Source: CAZXCK01 sp964639225
GTDB lineage: Bacteria; Chloroflexota; Anaerolineae; Aggregatilineales; Phototrophicaceae
DNA: 63,442 nt
Reading direction: 5' to 3'
Assembly: GCA_964639225.1 (NCBI GenBank)
Contig: CAZXCK010000011.1
Location: 1 to 63,442, forward strand
Positions 58,777-63,442 of this stretch are shown piece after piece. How positions within the stretch are numbered: the stretch's first letter is position 1; each line of letters opens with the position of its first letter. The notes beneath the pieces were generated by a model. The model did not search any database. It was not told the origin of the DNA and worked only from the letters and a program-made list of their open reading frames with translations. A program made the position numbers and the translations under genes.

Positions 58777-61374
58777 ATGAACGGCCCGCAACGCGCGCCA
58801 AGATCGCTGCTGGCCGCCTGGGCGCTGTGCTGCGTCACGGCGGCGGCGGTCTTTCTCGTCTATCTGGCGACGAGTGTTGGCGCGGGTCGCGGCGAGGTCG
58901 TTCTTCCCCTGGACGACGTCTACATCCACTTTCAGTATGCCAGGCAGCTTGCCAGCGGCGAGCCGTATGTCTACAACCCCGGCGAAGCCCCCACATCGGG
59001 CGCGACCAGTTTTTTGTATCCGTATCTGCTGGCAGGCGGCCATGCGCTCGGCTTTCATGACCTGACGCTGGGCCTGTGGGCGCTAGGCCTGGGTGCGCTG
59101 GGCCTGCTGGCGTCTGGCTGGCTGGTGCTGCTGCTGGCCCGGCTGGGCGGGCTGCCGCTCGGTTTCGCGCTGATCGGCGCGCTGACGTTTATGCTCAGCG
59201 GGCCGGTATCGTGGCATTTTATGAGCGGCATGGAGACGGCGCTGGTCGTCACGGCGGCCCTGCTGGCGCTGTATATGCTGCTCAGTTGGCGCTATCGGGG
59301 GCTGGTCGCCGCCGCCGTTCTGCTGGCCCTCACCCGGCCCGAAGGCGCAATCATGGCGCTGATTCTGACCGGCGTGGCCGGGCTGCGCCTGTGGTTTGAG
59401 CACCTGACCTATACCGCCCCGCGTGATCGCTCACCCTGGGTGGCGCTGTGGCTGCTGCTGCCTGTACTGGCCATCACCGTCCAGCCGACTGTCAACCTGC
59501 TGCTGACCGGCTCCGCGTCGTCAACCGGTGGCGAGTCCAAGACTCTGCTGGGCATGGTGCCGTTCTTTCCGCTGGTCGTCATCGAGCGTGTGCTGGGCAA
59601 CTTTGGTCATATGCTGGCCGAGTTCGTTACCGGGGCCAACTGGGGCACTCCCGGCGATTTCACCCCACTGCTGCTGGGTCCGCTGGCGCTGCTGGGCATG
59701 GTGGCCGCCTTCGCGCAGCCACGACTGCGCTTCGCCGGGCTGGTGCTGGCCGGCTGGCTGCTGGTGGTGGCGGCGGCTGTTTCGCTGCTGGATACGGCTT
59801 TCTGGCACTTCAAACGCTACCAGATGCCGCTCATCGCGCTGCTGTATCCGCTGGCGCTGTGGGGCGCGTGGTGGCTGGGCCAGTCGATCTCCAGCCGTAT
59901 AAATTACGGCACGGGGCGCATCGCCGCCGCGCTGCTGCTGCTCGGATTCGCCATGACCGCCATGGCGAACGCCACCGAATTTCTGCGGTTGTATGGCGTC
60001 AACGTCGAAAACGTCATGGCGCAGCCACTGCCGATGGCGCGCTGGCTGGCGGCCAACACGCCACCGGATGCCGTCGTCGCCGTGCATGATGTGGGCATGA
60101 TGCGCTACGTTGGCCAGCATCATACAGTCGATATGGTCGGCCTGACCACACCCGGAGCCGCCGACGCCTGGCGGCACGGTCCCGGCGCGGTAGCACAGTT
60201 CCTGATGGCCCACGAACCACGCCCGGATTACGTCGCCGCCTACATCAGCGCACGCGGCCTGAATTACCTGGCCGACACCGGCATTTACGGCGAGCTGCTG
60301 GCCGGTTTTGGCGCGGATTACGCCCCGGAAGACAATGTCGCCCTGGGCGCGGAGTTCCAGGGCATCTACCTGGCGGACTGGTCCCATGTGGAGCCGGGCG
60401 ACGGCTATGCCCTTCAGGGAAGCCTGGAATCGTTTTTGCAGCGGCCCACACCCCGACCGGCGGTACTGGTTGATGTGGTCGATGTGGCATTTCTGGATTC
60501 TGAACACGCCCATGAGTACAATTGGCATAATCGACAGGTGGCTCCAGGATTCGCGACCGAGGTCTACCAGATGGACTATGTAAGCTGTCCTAGCGCCAGC
60601 CAGCGCAGGCAGGCGGGGGTCCAGAGCTGTACTGTGCTCGATGGCGGGCGGCGCATCGACCACTATGAGGCGTTCACCCTGTCGCTAACGCCCGGCGAAG
60701 ATGCGCTGCTGGTCACGCGGCTGCATCCGCGCTGGCGGGGCACATTCAACATATATGCCAACGGTGAATTTGTCGCCACCCGCTGGATACCGGAGATTCC
60801 GGGCCGCTGGCTGGAAGTGCCCACACTGATTCCGGGCGCGCTGGTCAGCGAGCAGACACGAGTGCGCATCGTCCCTGATGTGCCGGGTGGATATTACATG
60901 CCCTACCGCCATTTCGCCTACCAGGGACTCGCCGACCCGCATCCCTGGCTGGACAATACACCGCTGATCGCCTGGCAGGACGGCGCCATCACACTGACGC
61001 ATATCGACCGTCAGCAACGCGACCAGCAACTGGCTTTGTGGTTTCACTGGTATACGGACGGCAGCGCACGGGGCGATTACGTATTTTTCGTCCACGTCTA
61101 CGACGACCTGGACGCGCCGCCGGTCCGGCAGTTGGACCAGCGTCCTGCTGCTAACACGCTGCCGCCGGGCAACTGGATACCGGGCATATTCGTCGATCCA
61201 GTTGTGGTAGACTTAGCAGACCTGCCAGCCGGGCGTTACCGGGTAGCATTCGGCTTTTACGACGCCATCAGCGGCGAACGGCTGCTGTCAGCGCCGCCCG
61301 GTGGTGATTATGAGGTCACGCCAGACGGGCGCATCTTATTCGCGGATGAGATTGAGATAGACGACGATGTATGA
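58777..61374 (+). CDS. Large GT-C-type membrane protein with C-terminal soluble domain
   Basis: 865 residues. After an N-terminal helix, an extracytoplasmic loop LPLDDVYIHFQYARQLASGE with the GT-C Asp pair precedes YNPGEAPTSGATSFLYPYLL, wording seen in polyprenyl-phosphate-dependent glycosyltransferases. About ten membrane helices reach residue ~400. The rest (~450 residues) is soluble and rich in beta-like segments, including a DYVFFVHVYDDLDAP jellyroll-like stretch. The donor and acceptor are unknown. With the GtrB-like transferase at 49.2 kb it could make a surface glycan. Its end overlaps xdhC by 8 bp. Confidence 0.75.
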   Translation: MNGPQRAPRSLLAAWALCCVTAAAVFLVYLATSVGAGRGEVVLPLDDVYIHFQYARQLASGEPYVYNPGEAPTSGATSFLYPYLLAGGHALGFHDLTLGLWALGLGALGLLASGWLVLLLARLGGLPLGFALIGALTFMLSGPVSWHFMSGMETALVVTAALLALYMLLSWRYRGLVAAAVLLALTRPEGAIMALILTGVAGLRLWFEHLTYTAPRDRSPWVALWLLLPVLAITVQPTVNLLLTGSASSTGGESKTLLGMVPFFPLVVIERVLGNFGHMLAEFVTGANWGTPGDFTPLLLGPLALLGMVAAFAQPRLRFAGLVLAGWLLVVAAAVSLLDTAFWHFKRYQMPLIALLYPLALWGAWWLGQSISSRINYGTGRIAAALLLLGFAMTAMANATEFLRLYGVNVENVMAQPLPMARWLAANTPPDAVVAVHDVGMMRYVGQHHTVDMVGLTTPGAADAWRHGPGAVAQFLMAHEPRPDYVAAYISARGLNYLADTGIYGELLAGFGADYAPEDNVALGAEFQGIYLADWSHVEPGDGYALQGSLESFLQRPTPRPAVLVDVVDVAFLDSEHAHEYNWHNRQVAPGFATEVYQMDYVSCPSASQRRQAGVQSCTVLDGGRRIDHYEAFTLSLTPGEDALLVTRLHPRWRGTFNIYANGEFVATRWIPEIPGRWLEVPTLIPGALVSEQTRVRIVPDVPGGYYMPYRHFAYQGLADPHPWLDNTPLIAWQDGAITLTHIDRQQRDQQLALWFHWYTDGSARGDYVFFVHVYDDLDAPPVRQLDQRPAANTLPPGNWIPGIFVDPVVVDLADLPAGRYRVAFGFYDAISGERLLSAPPGGDYEVTPDGRILFADEIEIDDDV

Positions 61375-62206
61375 TGATCTGAAACCTGTATATGAAGCGT
61401 TCAGCGCGGCTCAGGCCGCTAACGAGCCGGTGGCGCTGGCGACCATCGTCAGCACGCAGGGTTCAATGCCGCGTCAGGCTGGCAGCAAAATTCTGGTGCG
61501 CGCCGACGGCTCGACAGTGGGCACGGTAGGCGGCGGCGCGATGGAGTCGCTGGTGATCCAGGAAGCGCTGGCGGCCCTCTCTGACGGGCAGACACGCCTC
61601 AATTCCTATAATCTGAACAACCTCGAGGACGGCGACCCCGGTGTATGTGGCGGTTCGGCGCAGGTGTTTATCGAGCCGATGATGACCTCGCCGACGCTGC
61701 TGGTGATCGGCGGCGGGCATGTGGGCAAGGCGCTGGCCGAACTGGGCAAATGGCTGGATTATCGTGTGGTCCTCAGCGACGACCGCGAAGCCTTCTGCAA
61801 CCCGGATTATCTGCCGGGGCTGGATGGCTACCTGGTGTGCGCGCCGGGCGAACTGGTGGAGCGGGCCAGCATTAACCAGCAGACCTACGTCGCTGCTGTG
61901 ACGCGCGGCGTGCCGCTGGACGTGGAACTCATCCCGGCGCTGCTGCAAACCGACGCGCCTTATATTGGCCTCATCGGCAGCCGCCGCCGCTGGGCGCTGA
62001 CCATCAAAGAGCTGAAAGAACAGCACGGCCTCACCGAAGCACAACTGAGCCGCGTCCACGCGCCCATCGGCCTGGAACTTAACGCCGAGACCCCCAAAGA
62101 GATCGCTGTCAGCATTATGTCTGAGATCATCATGATTCGGCGCGGCGGCACCGGCGAGCCAATGCAGTGGATGGGCGCAGTCTCGGAGGCCAGCAAAAAC
62201 AAATAG
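61367..62206 (+). CDS. xdhC: XdhC-family molybdenum cofactor insertion/sulfuration chaperone
   Basis: 279 residues. The family motif ALATIVSTQGSMPRQAGSKI and TVGTVGGGAMESLVIQEAL fill the N-terminal half. VCGGSAQVFIEPM carries the conserved Cys, and LLVIGGGHVGKALAELGKWL starts the Rossmann C-terminal half with YIGLIGSRRRWALTIKELKE near the end. XdhC proteins load sulfurated Mo cofactor into xanthine-dehydrogenase-type enzymes. It overlaps the membrane gene by 8 bp and precedes a phosphoesterase and an Xdh FAD subunit, so a molybdenum hydroxylase is encoded just beyond the edge. Confidence 0.92.
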   Translation: MYDDLKPVYEAFSAAQAANEPVALATIVSTQGSMPRQAGSKILVRADGSTVGTVGGGAMESLVIQEALAALSDGQTRLNSYNLNNLEDGDPGVCGGSAQVFIEPMMTSPTLLVIGGGHVGKALAELGKWLDYRVVLSDDREAFCNPDYLPGLDGYLVCAPGELVERASINQQTYVAAVTRGVPLDVELIPALLQTDAPYIGLIGSRRRWALTIKELKEQHGLTEAQLSRVHAPIGLELNAETPKEIAVSIMSEIIMIRRGGTGEPMQWMGAVSEASKNK

Positions 62207-62262
62207 ATCGTTTAGGGCGCGGCAAATCGCGGCGCCAAACCGATAATATCAGGGCTTATGGT

Positions 62263-62877
62263 GTGAAGATTTTATGTGTTAGCGATACCGTGATGCCACA
62301 ACTGGAGAGCGCCGCCAACCTGCGCCGCCGTTACCACGATATCGAACTGGTTATCAGTTGTGGCGACATGCCGCCGGTTTATCTGGAATTTATCGTATCG
62401 GTGCTTAATGTTCCGTTGTTCTACGTGCGTGGCAACCACGACGAAATCTATGAGAACAAGCCACCAGGCGGCGAGGACCTGCACCGGCGCGTAGTACGCT
62501 ACGGCGGCCTAACCTTTACGGGACTGGAAGGGTCTATGCAGTATAATGACGGCATCATCCAATACACGGAATATAACATGATGTCGATGGTTCTGCGGAT
62601 GGCTCCCCACATGCTGTTCAACCGATGGCGGCGCGGGTTCGGTGCTGACATCCTGGTGACTCATTCACCAGCACGGGGCATCCACGACCTGGAAGACATC
62701 CCGCATACGGGCTTCAGGGCGCTGCTGCGCTTTATGAACTGGTATCGCCCGCGCTATATGCTGCACGGTCACGTTCACACCTACGACCGGCGCAAAACCA
62801 CACGGACTCAGTTTCTGGACACCTGCATCATGAACATCAACCCGATCACTGTGCTGGAAATTGACCCGGTTTCATAG
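62263..62877 (+). CDS. Metallophosphoesterase (calcineurin-like)
   Basis: 204 residues from GTG 62263. Metal-site motifs are KILCVSDTVMPQLE (the usual D-H start, here DTV), VISCGDMPPVYLEF, VRGNHDEIYENKPPGGED, ILVTHSPARGIHDL and LHGHVHTYDR. The first motif lacks the common DxH His, so metal loading may differ. It lies between xdhC and the FAD subunit gene with gaps of 56 and 53 bp; a nucleotide substrate would fit purine degradation but is unproven. Confidence 0.85.
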   Translation: MKILCVSDTVMPQLESAANLRRRYHDIELVISCGDMPPVYLEFIVSVLNVPLFYVRGNHDEIYENKPPGGEDLHRRVVRYGGLTFTGLEGSMQYNDGIIQYTEYNMMSMVLRMAPHMLFNRWRRGFGADILVTHSPARGIHDLEDIPHTGFRALLRFMNWYRPRYMLHGHVHTYDRRKTTRTQFLDTCIMNINPITVLEIDPVS

Positions 62878-62930
62878 TTCAGAAACAATCATTTGTGACG
62901 ATAAGCAAACGACAAACGGAGCTTACAAGT

Positions 62931-63442
62931 ATGTGGAGTCGTTACTACAGCGTCAGCACCCTGGCGGAAGCCCTCGAACTACTGGCCCAGCATCGCGAGC
63001 GCGCCCGCATCATCGCCGGGGGGACTGACATTCTGATCGAGATGGAGCGTGGCCAGCGGCCAGATGTCGAGGCGCTGATCGACATCTCACGTGTTCCCGG
63101 TCTGGACGCCATCGAACACGCAGACAGTATCATCCACCTGGGTCCGCTGGTCAACCATAACCATATCGTCGGCAGCGCGTTGTGCGTCGAGCGGGCGCTG
63201 CCACTGGCGCAGGCCTGCTGGGAAGTGGGCGCGCCGCAGATTCGTAACCGGGCGACCATCGCCGGTAACCTGATTACGGCGTCACCGGCCAACGACACCA
63301 TCACGCCGCTGATCGCCCTGGGTGCCAGCGTGCGGCTGGCCTCGACTCGCGGCGAGCGCACAGTCCCTCTGAACGAGTTTTATACCGGCCTGCGCCGCAC
63401 CGTCCTGGAGCCAGACGAAATGCTGACCGGCATCAGCTTCCC
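62931..63442 (+). CDS. Xanthine dehydrogenase-family FAD-binding subunit, truncated by window edge
   Basis: 170 residues visible, starting ATG 62931 with CGGAG at 62917-62921. The FAD-binding motif ARIIAGGTDILIEMERGQRP and the second site ARPQIRN-like GAPQIRNRATIAGNLITASP are typical of CoxM/XdhB/YgfM subunits of molybdenum hydroxylases. Its partners (Fe-S and Mo subunits) should follow to the right. Together with XdhC and SsnA it points to a purine or related N-heterocycle hydroxylase; CO dehydrogenase-type use cannot be excluded on this subunit alone. Confidence 0.9.
   Translation, partial: MWSRYYSVSTLAEALELLAQHRERARIIAGGTDILIEMERGQRPDVEALIDISRVPGLDAIEHADSIIHLGPLVNHNHIVGSALCVERALPLAQACWEVGAPQIRNRATIAGNLITASPANDTITPLIALGASVRLASTRGERTVPLNEFYTGLRRTVLEPDEMLTGISF

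Noticed and set aside
1..63442. CRISPR arrays, insertion sequences, prophage, tRNA and rRNA genes
   Set aside because: Reading intergenic regions showed no spaced repeats, transposase motifs, terminal inverted repeats or tRNA arm patterns. A covariance-model scan could still find a small RNA I missed.

Overview
The window is about 63.4 kb of GC-rich bacterial chromosome, packed with genes on both strands. I saw no rRNA, tRNA, CRISPR array, insertion sequence or phage gene. The gene mix suggests a Chloroflexota bacterium, probably close to Anaerolineae. That mix is a mevalonate operon with an archaeal-type HMG-CoA synthase/thiolase/DUF35 set, a full bacterial-style F420 operon, a K+-dependent membrane pyrophosphatase, CruF-type carotenoid genes, a Flp-type pilin signal and MalK/Ugp-type sugar uptake. 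The assignment is an inference from gene content; no 16S gene is present.

Layout. 1-1.8 kb: disulfide oxidoreductase (runs off the left edge) with a TVP38/TMEM64 membrane protein. 1.9-3.2 kb: amino acid permease. 3.2-9.2 kb (minus): sugar ABC operon (binding protein, two permeases) ending in a glycogen-debranching-type enzyme; its likely ATPase stands alone at 15.8-16.9 kb. 9.5-13.1 kb: secreted three-repeat protein, small membrane protein, lepA. 13.2-15.6 kb (minus): overlapping cinA, PyrF-like and PyrE-like genes in which three enzyme folds appear to have lost their catalytic residues. 17.0-21.3 kb (minus): HMG-CoA reductase, HMG-CoA synthase, a thiolase without its nucleophile, and a DUF35 protein split into two genes. 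21.4-28.3 kb (plus): carotenoid tailoring run (esterase, tocopherol-cyclase-like, CruF, PlsY-like acyltransferase, glycosyltransferase, CrtI-like desaturase, HDAC-like amidohydrolase). 28.3-34.3 kb: J-domain protein, HppA, FtsB/DivIC-like, YgfZ-like, Gmk-like. 34.5-39.2 kb (minus): a 1565-residue protein that starts as a Flp pilin and continues as a surface adhesin.

39.4-63.4 kb (mostly plus): after folD comes a purine-catabolism-like set (8-oxoguanine-deaminase-like, YgeY, YgeW, carbamate kinase, two fold-type-II PLP enzymes, SsnA). It is followed without a strand change by an F420 operon (F420:NADP oxidoreductase, CofE, nitroreductase, CofD, CofC, LLM-class oxidoreductase), and then by XdhC and the FAD subunit of a molybdenum hydroxylase that runs off the right edge. 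The YgeW/YgeY/SsnA/carbamate kinase/Xdh combination matches the anaerobic purine/urate-opening clusters known from enterobacteria and gut Firmicutes. Interleaving with cofactor F420 synthesis is the most interesting feature of the window and suggests F420-linked redox steps in purine breakdown.
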